Positions 11,655 to 23,125 of a DNA stretch of 64,000 bases are shown here, piece after piece (the first letter of the stretch is position 1; each line of letters begins with the position of its first letter). The position numbers and the translations under genes are program-made. The stretch is from Diadema setosum (Eukaryota > Echinodermata > Echinoidea > Diadematoida > Diadematidae), in assembly GCA_033980235.1 (NCBI GenBank), contig CM067074.1, positions 35,604,723 to 35,668,722 of the forward strand, read 5' to 3'. Below the pieces are notes generated by a model that was not told the DNA's origin, made no database searches, and worked only from the letters and a program-made list of their open reading frames with translations.

Positions 11655-11825
11655 CAAATGATGCACAGGATAGAGTGTGTTAGTGAAGGTGCGGCGCGCT
11701 AGAGAGTATTGACAATGGTGCGACATGCACGCGGCGCAGCCGAGTGCATGTTTGCAACCGTTGTCAATACTCGAGAGAACGCCGCACCTTCACTAACGCC
11801 ACGAAATAATCCTGTGCATCATTTG
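11655..11825. mobile_element. Palindromic MITE, CAAATGATGCACAGGA ends
   Basis: CAAATGATGCACAGGAT and GTTAGTGAAGGTGCGGCG in the left arm are mirrored in the right arm, around a centre with GACATGCACGCGGCGC. It is a near-complete foldback of about 170 bp. Confidence 0.7.
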
Positions 11826-12360
11826 TTTTATAAAATGGGTCGAAAACTAACAGCATTATTCACGTACCTTTGTGGGTCAATACCAGTCAGCTACATGTAG
11901 CACTCGCTCAAAAGTCAAGATGTCCGAAGATGTTCGTCCCAAACATTTACGCACGTCGCACTCGGAAATCCCGCACATAAGTACTGTACGTACGTATAAG
12001 AGTATACGTACGCCACGTGTTATGCACAAGAAAGGCCGCCGGCTGTTGTGGCAGCCCGCGGCCCGAACTAGAAGTTGTTTACAGGATTGACAGCGCGTAT
12101 AGTAGCGCGTGACGCACTTGTAACAACTGATTGAGTGCGCACTGCTAGTGTAAACATTGTGACGTACGTCAGGCCAGGGAGGTGGAAGAGAGACTCTTAT
12201 TAGTGCATACCTGAAGAAATTAATGCGCGCACACGTGACTCATTTCAGCGCTTCCAATTGGCTACATTCTTGAACCCATTTTATAACCATGAATAATGAC
12301 CGGCATGGCTGCAATGCAGAAAACACGTTGAATCACCGGCTCGGCTGCAGCTCCATGTGG

Positions 12361-12540
12361 GATGTGTGGCCGCTATAGACAGGTCTAGAATTGGTGGCAG
12401 CAGCGCGCTGGCCGCGTAAGACAGGTGGCCGATTTACACAGGGTTTTAATGTGGTTTTTTTCGGGGGGGGGGGGGGGGTTAGCGGCCGCATACGGCCGTT
12501 GGCCCTGTAGACAGGTGCTCACTAAGACAGGTTTGACGGT
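12361..12540 (+). repeat. GGCCGC..AGACAGGT motif array
   Basis: About five imperfect copies of a unit with GGCCGC followed by AGACAGGT occur here, interrupted by a G-run at about 12464-12478. The same unit starts the window (GGCCGCTGTAGACAGGT at 10-26). Its role is unknown. Confidence 0.6.
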
Positions 12541-13374
12541 ATATAAACGTGCCTGCCTATATTGGGCATAGCCACTGCACCCAGAGGATTCGAACTTTGC
12601 ACAACGTGATTGATAATTCTTGGTCACTACATCTTTTCTTTGGCATTGCGCGCAATGCTTTTTGCCTGTTCTTTTCAAAAAGATTTAGAATGTGGTTATT
12701 ATGTCATGACCCATTTTCCTTGAAAAAAAAGTACAAGCGACCTCTGTTTCGCGAGGGGAAAAAAATGACACTACGACTGTAAGTGTAATGCGCTTCTGTC
12801 TAGGTTTGTGTGCGTGTGTGCGTGCACATGTGTCTGTCTGTCTTTCTGTATATCGGTGTATGAATTCTAACAGGCAAGTTAACTGCGCGAATGAGATTGA
12901 GTCCTTGGAAATTTTTTACTTCACTATTGCCTTTTCTTTACTGAAACCCGTGCAATCGTGTGAGGTAATGGATAGACTTTGGGCTTATTTATGATATGCC
13001 ATGAGTCTTCTCTCTGATTGTTATTGATACGAAAAATTTCCTTTTAGCCAGAGGAATCAATTTCATTATCATGTGCAATTTTATTGACATTAATTTTTCA
13101 TATCAAGATTACATAGCCTGCGAAGCTTGAATTCGATTCCACTTATGGTATGGTTGTGAGTTCTCATGAAAAGATGTTGGAATGACAAACAGGAAAAGCG
13201 ATTATATCAGATTACTAATGAAAGAGAATCAAAACAGCGAACGTTTATTCGTACCTTAGTGTTTTCAATTAACTGTTTTTGAATCTTTTGAATGAACAAT
13301 AATAATTATTATTTTTTTTATATATTCTATTATATTTATGGTTCATAAAACATGACAAATTATGTTTAAGAAGT
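12541..13374 (+). other. Gene-free intron stretch
   Basis: AT-rich sequence with (TG)n-like text near 12810. I see no repeat structure or coding signal. Confidence 0.5.
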
Positions 13375-13895
13375 TTTTTCTACATTTTTGTGGGTAAAAT
13401 AGTGGGATTAAGTATGTCTTTAGAGGCCTCTATTCATTTCTTAAAAATCCTTTCCACACTCCTTATTTTCTACTCTAATAACTATTGAAAGGATGACGTT
13501 ACTGCGTTAGTCATAAATATAATGTGTTTATAAAGCATGCTTAATTTCAGCTTAATCTGATAATCCCTTTATTGTTGTTGTTGCCATTATGGTTTACATC
13601 CTGTGTTTTGTTCCATTCATTGCACGGCTATAGCACCGCTTGGTTTAAAAGATTAAACGCATGTATAGACCTCGTACTTCAGAGCCTCTTTTCTCGGTAG
13701 GCCCCAACACTTTTCATGAGTATGTGCTTTCTCTCAACAATTATAATGTGTTATAAAGGAGAGTCCGTTTGACTTAAGTTATACATAATTTATTTTAAAG
13801 CTTAAAGTCTGCTCTGCAGGAATCTGCCCTAAAGCTAAAAATCTATGTCTGGCGACTTTTTGTTGGTTTTCTGATGCATAGTAACAAATGTCACG
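13375..13895 (+). repeat. ~520 bp dispersed repeat, copy 1
   Basis: It aligns in the same orientation with 46430-46935. Shared pieces include CTCTAATAACT, TTAATCTGATAATCCCTT, TACTTCAGAGCCTCTTTTCT and ATGTCTGGCGACTTTTTGTT. I see no inverted ends, tail or ORF. Confidence 0.75.
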
Positions 13896-14113
13896 AATTA
13901 TAATCATCATCATCAATAAGAGATGGCTTACTTTAGTGGGTTTTAACGGACTACAAGGAAGTTAAAACAATTTACTCTTAAAGGACACAGTAGCGATGTT
14001 GCCGGGCAGATATAGGGCAGGGGGGATTACGCAACAGGTGACCCCTGCTCTTGCTGCCCCTCTCGTTTGCGGGGGTAAGCGCACGCGGTGAAGAAATCGC
14101 TTGTGGTTTGTCG

Positions 14114-14320
14114 TAGCCTTTAAACAAGGCGACTCGCTCTGCGTGCCCCCCCCCCCCCCTCCCCCCCCCCCCCCCCCCCCCCCCCCCCGTATAGCGCGTT
14201 TACCCCACAAACCTGTTGGCCGGCGAGTGGCGGTTCCACTCGCCGGCCAACAGGTTTGTGGGGTAAACGCGCTATACGCATACGGGGGCACGCAGAGCGA
14301 GTCGCCTTGTTTAAAGGCTA
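14114..14320. repeat. 207 bp palindrome with internal poly-C
   Basis: The outer arms (TAGCCTTTAAACAAGGCGAC and its mirror) enclose a C-run (about 14145-14188, with one T) and a perfect 89 bp hairpin (14189-14277) with 42 bp arms and a 5-base loop. Proline-rich frames here are artefacts. Confidence 0.85.
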
Positions 14321-15379
14321 GGTTTGTCGTGGAAGTAGGAACATTATCATGGCATCACTCCCAGGATTTGGTTCGGAGGAAATAACACCAGCGGGCACAT
14401 ACCTGTAGGCACTACCTCTGGACGGAGTAGGCTCATATACTTCACCGTTACTTTGCGTTCTTTGCCGCAGACAATGACCATAGTAACCACTTCAAATTGT
14501 TCCCTCAAACACTCTAGTCTGAAACGTCGGGTTCGTTAGGGCACTGGTACAATGTTATACATGTTTTGTACCATAAGTATAAATTCTCCAGAAAATCACA
14601 ATTTAATATTCAACTTTATTGATTGATTCCCGTTTCCGTTTGTTTCCTGACTGTTTATGATTTATTTTTCAATTTTCATTTAGATTTTCATTCAATTCTT
14701 CTTTTTTTTTTTCTGGAGTAGCTGCTCTGAGAATACTAAACATAGTGATTTGTAAAGCATTAGGTCGCACATCATTTCTACTGTTGAACAGTGGAGCACT
14801 ACACGGTGTACCGCACTAAACGGTGTATCGCATAAATTTTCCCTCTAGAATATGCGGAAGTTAACAATACCAGCACACACATTTTTTATATTTTAGGCCT
14901 ATAACACTCCCACAACCACACACATTTTGTAGCTGACTATTGACACTCCAATCTACAGTTGCTACATGGGCCAAGGATTCCATATAGTTATACTTCGAAA
15001 CTTTTTATAGATAAGCAGATGTAACAGTATGGTTTATACAGTATGTGGTATGTGACAAAATGTAGAACATTTCTGCTTTTCCATTTGTGCAGTGTTATTG
15101 GCATAGCTTAGGTTCCAACTATAGTTTGCACCTTGAAAAAAAACGAATCTAAAGAGAGTACCCGGTATCAAACAAGAAACAATAAGCTAAACCCCAAACT
15201 AAATCAATACCATAACAACACATGCAGAATATCATATTTGAGTGAAATTGCAACATATAAGTGCAGTACCCATTCCCTCCAGAAAACATGTATGCAAAAG
15301 CAAGAGAGAAATAAATGTTTGAAATATGTGTGTGTGTATTTTTTTTTTATCAATTAGATCTATACCATACTGGAAATAA
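14321..15379 (+). other. Gene-free intron stretch
   Basis: Low-complexity AT-rich intron. A short repeat of CACGGTGTACCGCACTAAA and ACGGTGTATCGCA is at 14800-14833. Confidence 0.5.
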
Positions 15380-15522
15380 TGATAGTAATGATAATACTAA
15401 TTATATTATTAATACTAACAATAATGACGACGACGATGATGATGATGATGATGATAATAATAATATCAATAATAATAATAATAATTATAACAATGATGAT
15501 AATAATAATTATACTGGCAACA
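15380..15522 (+). repeat. (GAT)n/(AAT)n microsatellite
   Basis: A run of ATAATGATAATAC passes into GATGATGAT and AATAATAAT. An Asp/Asn-rich frame across it is not a gene. Confidence 0.9.
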
Positions 15523-15756
15523 CAGCTTAGTGACGTCATATAATCTGCGAGCCTATTGCGCCAGTAGAGTGTGCAATACTGATGTGATTGGCACTACTTT
15601 CTAACCATCATTTATACACTTGCCGGTGTATGATAGGTTTGCATTTGATACTATCACTTACCAGTGCTTACCAGAAGATGAAGTGCTGTGCAGTCGTTAC
15701 AGTTTACCCCATTGCCTGGAACTACTTATTGTTTTTACGAAAACCTCCTGTCGCGA

Positions 15757-16046
15757 TGAACATGGACAACGCAAGTTCGTCGTGGAACTATTCTGATTTC
15801 GTTCTGTGGCAGCCTCCATTTGGGGAAAAATGTCATTCTATTCTGTAATGCTAATATCCTTTTTTGCGATTATCGTCAACGTTTTTACCATGCGCGCAAT
15901 TCTTTCAAGTCGCCGCTTACGAAGCAAACAAAACATTCTCATATTTAGCTTGGCACTATCTGATTGTCTCTCAGCTCTCGGCGGAGTTGGATGGTCTTGT
16001 GCTGTTTTCAGAGTTTATCAAGTTCAGGTTCGTCTTCGACTATTGT
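15757..16046 (+). pseudogene. Rhodopsin-type GPCR pseudogene, N-terminal part
   Basis: This part starts with MNMDNASSSWNYSDF, a short extracellular tail with likely N-glycosylation sites (NAS, NYS). Near 15830 the frame shifts to one encoding transmembrane helix 1 (SVMLISFFAIIVNVFTMRAI), an intracellular loop (SSRRLRSKQN) and helix 2 (ILIFSLALSDCLSALGG, with the conserved LxxxD core). A second shift near 15985 leads to LVLFSEFIKF. The C-terminal half follows at 17066 after a probable intron. The frame changes make it a pseudogene or heavily mis-sequenced. It lies in the lectin intron on the same strand. The ligand is unknown. Confidence 0.6.
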
Positions 16047-16194
16047 TATTTAAGCCTAGACCTAGCTATGACAATATCTCATTGCGTAGAAGTAATAAAT
16101 TATTTCTTGGCTAACAAGAAACAAACAAACAAAAAATAAAAACAAATTCAAGTGAAATGAAGAATACAGATATTTGCTCGTCAACCGCTTATAC

Positions 16195-16460
16195 AGTGGA
16201 TTCCCGTTATAACGAAGTCCTCGGGACCGGCAGTTTTCTTTCGTTATATGGAAATTTGAATATGGAAAATTGAACAAATGAATAATAAAAAAAAGTAGAA
16301 TTGATAATTTTGAATTCTTATTTCGTTGTAAACGTTATCGTTATAACTGGAGTGCAATGTATCGAAATTTTGTTATAACCGAACAAATACACAATTAAAA
16401 AAACAGAGCCGACAATTTGGGGACCTGGATTTTTATTTGATTGTAACCGGAATTTCGTTG
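16195..16460 (+). repeat. Dispersed 'GTTATAACGAAG' repeat
   Basis: TACAGTGGATTCCCGTTATA and later TCGTTATAACTGGAG, TTTGTTATAACCG repeat a GTTATAAC core in a pattern of degenerate internal repeats. It lies in the presumed intron of the GPCR pseudogene. Related GTTATAAC text recurs near 57915. Confidence 0.5.
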
Positions 16461-17065
16461 TCCCCATGCCCTCTATTACGGAAGTGCGCTGTCTCATTAG
16501 TAACCATGATGAAAGCAATTTTCTTATATTCTCCTGATTTGGGGTCATGTCACAATGGTGTTTTTTCAGGCGTTGACTAAAATCTACGTTAGACAAAGTA
16601 TTTCTTTTTTTTTCATATCCATTGGCGTGGAAACATGAGCAATAAATACAAAAGGCGATAATTCGTTGCGTATTTCAAAATCTTGACCTGGTCAGTTCTC
16701 TCTCATTACTCTTAAGCAGTGCTGGAGAACGAAATTAACAATAAAATAAAAATCATTTCAAGTCATGAAGCGATTACCACACGTTTGAATCCTTCCTATT
16801 TGCCTGATCAACATGAATTTCCCCATGAGAGAAGCTCAAACATTGACTCTTGCTGGTTCTTGCTTTTCAAAACCAGTATGTCATTCGAACAAAGGTCATT
16901 ATGCGGCAGAAAGCTAGTCATAGTGCAATATTTTACTTCTTACTTTTAATGATCGTCACTTTCACGTCAATTAAGTAGATCAGTTTCCGTTATTCCTTTA
17001 TTCCATTCGTATGAGATTGTGATTATGCCAATGAGCTCTTGATCTCTCTGTATTATTTATTCAAG

Positions 17066-17714
17066 ACCCCAGTGACAATATCTATCGCCTCATCGTAGGT
17101 ATTCAATATCTGTTGTTCCCCTCTACGAGTATATCCATATTATTAACGACACTGGGATTAGCCATCCATCGGCTGGTTGTCTTTCTCATTGACCCGCGAG
17201 GTCACGACCGCTGGGTTACTCCTAAAACACTGATCCTTCCAGTTCTTACAGCTCGGCTGGTTGTCGGACTCACTTCCCTCATTTTGGGTATGCTGACTAA
17301 TATTGATGAAATTATGATTGCGTATACTGTTCTCGTCTTGGTCAGTCAAGTCGCCATCTCTGCAATTTACTACATCGTTTATAAAACCATTTTACGTCAT
17401 CGTCTCGAAATCTGAATCTATCAAAAGCGGATGCTTCACTGAGAAATACGACCAATAAGAGAATCTTCACTACCTTTGTTTTAATTTCCATGACGACTAC
17501 ATTATGTTTGTGCCCTCTTAGCTTACACATGGTCTTGATGTATCCGTTCTTTGCAAGGAGATTGAACGCTAAATTACGTGTCTGCCATTCTCTAACGTTA
17601 CTCAATAGCGTTCTGAATCCGGCGATCTGCTGGCTTCGACTCACGGATTTCGGACAGTGTTGCGAGGTTGGTGCGGCAGACGCAGCAGAAAAAGAAGAGA
17701 ACGGCACACACTAG
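17066..17714 (+). pseudogene. Rhodopsin-type GPCR pseudogene, C-terminal part
   Basis: After TTATTCAAG the frame reads SDNIYRLIVGIQYLLF and then helix 3 ending LGLAIHRLVVFLIDP. HR replaces the usual DR of the DRY motif and is followed by the P of loop 2. Helix 4 (PKTLILPVLTARLVVG) and helix 5 (YTVLVLVSQVAISAIYYIVY) follow. A shift of one base near 17395 moves to the frame with helix 6 (TFVLISMTTTLCLCPLSL) and helix 7 (LNSVLNPAICWLRL), where NPAIC stands in for NPxxY. A short Cys- and Glu-containing tail ends at a stop near 17714. Class A family membership is clear. Function is unlikely given two or more frameshifts across the gene. Confidence 0.65.
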
Positions 17715-18914
17715 AAAACAATCCACCTGAAATGACATGAATGGGGAGATTGTTTAATAGCAAAATATGTTTTGTATAAACGTTGATGTTAAAGAGTTTT
17801 ATGTGTAGGTTTATTGGTGTTGAAATATATTCATATATTTAAGATAGGGCCTCATCCACGTCAAGCTCTGCTTATGATGACGGTCCCCAGCCTGTATTGA
17901 ATTCTTCTTTGTTCATAAATACAGTATGCCTTAACGTGTTGCTTTGATTCATATGTTATTACAGACTGATGTTGTTATGAAATTGACATTTCTTATACTG
18001 ATTTGGATGTCATATACTCTCCTTTTTTGCATGCTCTGTATCACTTTGTTTTCATTTGTTATTGTATTTGGAGAAACAAAATGCATAAAAAAGCCAAACC
18101 AAACCAAATGCGTATTAAACAAACATAATAGCTTCACAGTTATGATGTACACAATTAAGAGAAGGCAAAGATCAAGCGATTCCTGGACCTTGTACACCAA
18201 TCATACCGCTTACAGGTATATCATGTGCACATTTTCTCATTCTTTCTTTTTTCCTTTTGCTGATTTGAATATCTCCCTATGAAGATCACAAGAAAGTTGT
18301 ACTTTCTGAAGCTGATCTTGAAAATCGGACATCGATCACGATTTCTCCTCTGTGGAAACTCTACGATGACGAATTTGTTCGGTTGGGAGGGGAGGGGTTG
18401 ATTTCGCTTATAAATAATTGTTGATTTCATCCCTGATTTTTACAATGTATCCTTTTATGTTTATTTTACGTGTGAAATATGACTTATATAATTCAACTTA
18501 AGGGAAATATAATTGTATACGTCAATTTCAATTGTTGATTGAACAGTTACTGTTATCGATGTTGAAGAGAGAGATTATTGCGGTATATGTAAAATTGAAA
18601 ATTGATTTGTTCTTTGTATTGTATTGTATTGTTTTTGTTCATGCTATACTCAGAATGGGTTTATTCATATGTGATCTGAATTAAGGGACAAAAGTCTGTC
18701 TGTCCACACATGCAAACTAACGATTTTCCTTCTCGTTGCATAACTCGAGTTTCAAGAACCGTTAACTCGATTGTGTATAAACGGCTCTAAGGATTGTGAG
18801 TTACTTTGTAATAAGGAAATCATCACGTTTTATTCATTTATTTCACTTTTATAAGGGGAATTGTAATTTGTGCAAGGGAAAGTCGATAGTGGCAAATCAG
18901 TGTGTGTGATGTTA
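17715..18914 (+). other. Gene-free intron stretch
   Basis: AT-rich sequence after the GPCR pseudogene, with a small (GTATT)n run near 18617. No gene seen. Confidence 0.5.
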
Positions 18915-19040
18915 TTACCTCCGCCAAGGGAGGAGGTTATGTTTTCGTTACCGTTGGTTTGTGTGTTCGTTCGTTCATTCGTTCGTTCGTTCGTTCGTTC
19001 GTTCGTTAGTTAGTTAGTTAGTTAGTTTGTCCGTGTGCAA

Positions 19041-19132
<92 letters not shown>

Positions 19133-19305
19133 TAATATAGTGGCTATTTGTATAGCGCACAGGTCCTACTCAAAAAGTAGTTAACGGATTTGGATGAAAC
19201 TTGCAGGAAAGGTAGAGAATGACACAAGTACCAAACGATTATTTTTTGGTAGTGATCCGAGAATTTTTGGGGAATTTATGAACGATTTTTGATATTTTGG
19301 CAGGT
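18915..19305 (+). repeat. Dispersed repeat with (TTCG)n and (AAT)n runs
   Basis: TACCTCCGCCAAGGGAGGAG starts the repeat and is followed by (GTTC)n at 18965-19006, (AAT)n at 19042-19135, and AACGGATTTGGATGAAACTT with a following non-coding stretch. Its likely other end, CTTGGCGGAGGTCTGCGCTC, lies at 20930 beyond inserted LINE and Harbinger-like DNA. Confidence 0.6.
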
Positions 19306-19975
19306 AGGGTCAATGAAAACATGCTTGCATTTCTAAAACGCAATCTTCGCATAAAATCTTCTGATGTTAAAGCCACAGCTTACAAAACGTTGGTTCGACC
19401 AATTGTTGAGTATGCTTCTACAGTTTGGGACCCATCTACCAAGAACCTAATCCACCAAGTGGAAAATGGTCCAGAGAAGAGCTGCGCGATTCACTTTAAA
19501 TCGCTTCCATAACACCTCGAGTGTCACCAAAATGCTACAAGAACTTGATTGGACCACTCTGGAACAGCGCAAAGAAAATGACAGGCTAATTATGATGTAC
19601 AAAATACACAATAATCTTACTCCTCTTTCAGCACAGGACTATATCATCAAACAGGCTACTCAGTTAACGAGAGCCTCGCAACCACACTCCTATCAGGTAC
19701 CATATTCGAGAACTGAATCGCATCGCCATTCGTTCTTCCCAAGAACTGTAAGGAACTTGAATTCCCTGTCGTCAGACATTGTTTCAGCGCCATCTGTGGG
19801 ATCATTTCGAAACCGTCTAGCGGTTGAGCACAGTGGCTAGTTGTTTTCGTCAAATTTTTTATGTGCTTGTAAATATCTGTATATTGTATTATAATGTAAA
19901 TCGCACCAGTCTGCAAGAATCTTCAGTCTGTTGAAGGAGGCAGACTTAGTTAATCAGAAGAAGAAGAAGAACTTG
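19306..19975 (+). pseudogene. LINE reverse transcriptase C-terminal fragment
   Basis: Two frames joined by a shift near 19465 read KTLVRPIVEYASTVWDPST, then MVQRRAARFTLNRFHN, LDWTTLEQRKENDRLIMMYK and SFFPRTVRNLNSLSSDIVSA. This is the thumb and C-terminal end of a non-LTR retrotransposon RT. The 3' UTR ends in a (GAA)n tail near 19960-19975. A truncated copy of the same 3' end lies inverted at 24244-24398. Confidence 0.75.
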
Positions 19976-20187
19976 GGAGTTCAGGCTGCGCGTATTTGAG
20001 ATTTGCATGCGCGCACTTAATAAGTGCGTGCTCTAGTTTCTGCTAGGGCGAGGTGCGCCGTGCAGCTGAGGGTTTATGACGTAACAAAGGCTTCTATATG
20101 TGGAAATCTGGCGACTTTTAGGACCGATGTTGTGTGTACGTATGATATTTCTATGGAAGAACAAGGTCAGTGTAGTGGTGGAAATAA

Positions 20188-20880
20188 GGCCAAAAAAAAA
20201 AAATGTTGCATTGGCGTAACATGAGATTTTCAAATAGGGTCGGTCGGGCGGATTTTTTTTTTTTTTTTTTTTTTTTTGCTACCTGCATTTTACGTGAAAA
20301 ACTCGTGCTCAGCTCAGTAAACAGTTACAACTGCTGCACCGAATGTGCTGTGTTCATCTATTCTACAAATCATTTATGAGGCCGATATTACTGGAATTAT
20401 ACCCCTTCACAGAATTTAAAGATGTTGAAATCCCTATCCTGAATGTTTTCACTTCATATTTTACTATTTTGACTTAGATAAGATAGATGCAAATTGACCC
20501 ATATGTACGATCTTTTCATCGCACACGGCGATCTCTATTACAGTCCCACATAACAGATTCGTGTAAGTTCTCCACACAAGAAACCTATGGCAAAACTGTG
20601 CACAATACATCGCAGTCTGAATGCTAAGCATACACTGAATAAATCTTGTTAGAGTACGTGTCCGTGTTGGAAACAGATGACGTACTGATCAAGGAAGGCT
20701 TATGCGAGGCGCTAGATCTCTCCCTCGTACATCCGATATCCCCAGAGCCGTTTCCACTTCCGGGTTTGTGCGATCGCGATCGCAATCAACAAGATATTTG
20801 ATATCGATAGCAAAAAAAAAATAATAAAAAAACATGGGGTCGGCGGAATTTTTAAGGTCGGGCGGGTTACGCCAATGCAA

Positions 20881-20914
<34 letters not shown>

Positions 20915-20917
20915 GCC
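20188..20917. mobile_element. Harbinger-like MITE, GGCC ends, TAA duplication
   Basis: Inverted ends start GGCC followed by an A/T homopolymer and GTTGCATTGGCGTAAC or its complement. TAA flanks both sides (20185-20187 and 20918-20920), a 3 bp duplication typical of PIF/Harbinger. There is no transposase. Confidence 0.7.
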
Positions 20918-21355
20918 TAAGCTTCATGCTTGGCGGAGGTCTGCGCTCTCAGAGTGCTTTTCTAGTTAAATATGTCCTTACTTCTTTTGGGTATAGATTT
21001 TGTCAGATGGAAAGGTCTAGATATTATGTTGTCCATAGCTTATTGTCTTGTTTCATGGACATCCTTGAAAGATTTTGACTTCAACATTCTTCTGAAGAAA
21101 TCGATAATGGGACGATGTTACTGATGTTGTCTTTGAGCACAGCATTACTGAACACTTGCACAGATCTGCCGTACAGCATTATAATAATTCAGGATTCATC
21201 CGTTAATTCATGTTGCACCTTCATGTTTCATGTTGGTTAACTTTCTGTAGAAATATTTCTGCAACCGGTGGGCTTTCGCGCATTGATTTACAACTGATCT
21301 GAATTGTAATAACTGACAATTTATGCAGTGTGTTTCTCTTCCAATTTGTGGATAG

Positions 21356-21494
21356 TCCGATTTTACGAACTGGAACCCAGCCCAACCTAATAATGGTAAC
21401 TCACAGGACTGTGTCTACCTGATTAAGAAATATCTCTCGTGGAATGACATATTCTGCGACGTCGGACTAAAGTCCATCTGTCGCATGCCGGCTA
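21356..21494 (+). CDS. C-type lectin gene, exon 3 of CTLD-1
   Basis: This exon closes the first lectin domain. After the acceptor GATAG it reads DFTNWNPAQPNNGNSQDC, then WNDIFCD and SICRMP. QPN sits where EPN (mannose type) or QPD (galactose type) is found in classical lectins. WND is the second calcium-ligand motif. The final Cys pairs with the helix Cys of exon 6206-6376 in the family. Phase 0 start and phase 1 end (GCTA|GTAAGT) let it splice directly to 22144, making codon A+TT and joining two CTLDs in one protein. Sugar specificity cannot be read from the hybrid QPN motif. It was too short to stand out as an ORF and was found by motif. Confidence 0.85.
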
Positions 21495-22075
21495 GTAAGT
21501 CAAATCCACGTATTGCTCCTCGTAATTTGCTTATTTTCGCGAGCTGTTATTTAATTTCATTTTAATAGTTAGTCCGTTCATGCTTCATCACTTAACAACA
21601 AAGCCAAAAGCAAACATGGAATATCTCTTGCACTTCTTTTCACATAATGTCCACTTTATAGAGATGTTTCTACTCCCGAAATGATGATAATTAAAAAAAA
21701 AGAGGAAGATCCGAAGCAGAAGAACAAATAATTGAAATACCAAAAAAATAAAAAACAAGAAGTTTATAATGAAGAAAACAAAACGATGTTAAAAGGAGGC
21801 CATTGTCTTCGTATCAAATGTATTATTTACTATTACCATTTATTTACCATATAGGCTAGACCTATAATGAGACACTTGTTGACACCAAGCTTGGTTGACA
21901 CTAATCTTGGCAGCAACGGTGTCAAGTTCAAGAGTTTGTATACTGGAATCTTTCATTCAAAGAACTCAGTCAGCAAAATTCCCGGATTTTTTTTATTTAA
22001 ATAGAAAAAAAAAACATAATACATAAACATTGTTAGGCAGTGTCCTGCGCAATCATTCGTAGACATAACATTGCC

Positions 22076-22124
<49 letters not shown>
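22076..22124 (+). repeat. (TC)n microsatellite before lectin exon
   Basis: About 24 TC units lie just upstream of the acceptor at 22143 and probably form part of its polypyrimidine tract. Confidence 0.9.
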
Positions 22125-22127
<3 letters not shown>

Positions 22128-22143
22128 ACCACTTTCTCCTCAG

Positions 22144-22314
22144 TTAATGACGCCTGCCCTCCCGACTGGTCCCACTTCAACTTTTCTTGTTTCTTAGTCT
22201 CCATGACGAATCGGAATTGGCACGATGCGTTGAACTACTGCAAGGAAGTCACGTCGAATACCGGCAGCCTGGCGAGTGTTCGTTCAGCTAATGAGCAGAC
22301 ATTTCTGTCGAATA
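22144..22314 (+). CDS. C-type lectin gene, exon 1 of CTLD-2
   Basis: This exon starts the second C-type lectin domain. After the acceptor CTCCTCAG it reads NDACPPDWSHFNFSCFL, then NWHDALNYC and GSLASVRSANEQTFLSN. That gives the N-terminal disulphide pair of a long-form CTLD, helix 1 with its Cys, and helix 2. It is 171 nt long, phase 1 to phase 1, the same as the exon at 6206, so the two domains probably arose by duplication of a three-exon cassette. The donor is AATA|GTGAGT. A long (TC)n run lies just upstream at 22076-22124 and merges with the polypyrimidine tract. Confidence 0.88.
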
Positions 22315-22498
22315 GTGAGTAAAGAAAGAAAAAGCTATAAACCTCATTTGATGAGTTCTCGATTTTGATTGCTTAAAATCGCGAGCGTGAATTCAAGAAT
22401 ATTGCCCCGCCCAGCAGCTTTATAGTATCAAACCAACCCCGCATTATACGTCCTACATAATTGAATTCAGAATATACCGTTTCATTCCACGAGCTTAA

Positions 22499-22889
22499 AG
22501 GGTGTGTACAGTTCTGGTCGAGGTGAAGATTTAGCTTTTAACGTTTTGTGAGATATACAGAAACCACTCTATGAGATGTCAAAGAGCATGCAGTTCTAAG
22601 GGGTATCAAAAGTTTATTTGATGAAAATCGGTTTTTAAAATGGCTGAGATATCCAAAAACAAAATGAAACAAAGAGATACTAATAAAGTTGGGGCATGTC
22701 GCCTTTTATTATTAGCACTTTTTTGGATATCTCAGCCATTTGAAAACCAATTTTCATCAAATAAACGTTGAATCCATCTTAAAATTACATGCTCTTTCAT
22801 ATTTCATAAGAGGCTTTTCATTATCTCACTTAGGAATGTTCAAAACATGAATCCCTATCTCAACCAGTACTGTACAGTGTACAGTCCCT
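22499..22889. mobile_element. TTAA-bounded foldback MITE, family A copy 2
   Basis: It is closely similar to 107-490 and flanked by TTAA at 22495 and 22890. A small duplication of TGTACAG near the right end distinguishes it. It lies in the lectin intron after exon 22144. Confidence 0.85.
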
Positions 22890-22914
22890 TTAACGCGCAC
22901 ACATTAAAAACACG

Positions 22915-23125
22915 GTCTGTGAGCCATACTCACATGCACGGGCCATACAACCCACGAGCCGGACACCAAGGGAAAATAGACCTGCGAGCTAAACAGTATT
23001 TCTATAGGGTCGAGCTAATGCACCAAATAGCACGAGGGAGGAAGGACCTATTTTATTTGATGTCGAGCTCGTGGGCCTTGTTCACTAAAATCGTGAGCTG
23101 CATGTATGGCTAGTGGGTGTCCAGC
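22915..23125. repeat. 'ACGAG' modular array 1 (degenerate)
   Basis: Scattered ACCCACGAGCC, CTGCGAGCT, CGAGCTCGTGGGCC and GTCCAGCTC modules occur in both orientations. The same modules are regular at 51000. Confidence 0.6.

Noticed and set aside
14101..14385. Proline- or glycine-rich open frames across the C-run
   Set aside because: They translate a poly-C tract and a palindrome, with no domain or splice context.
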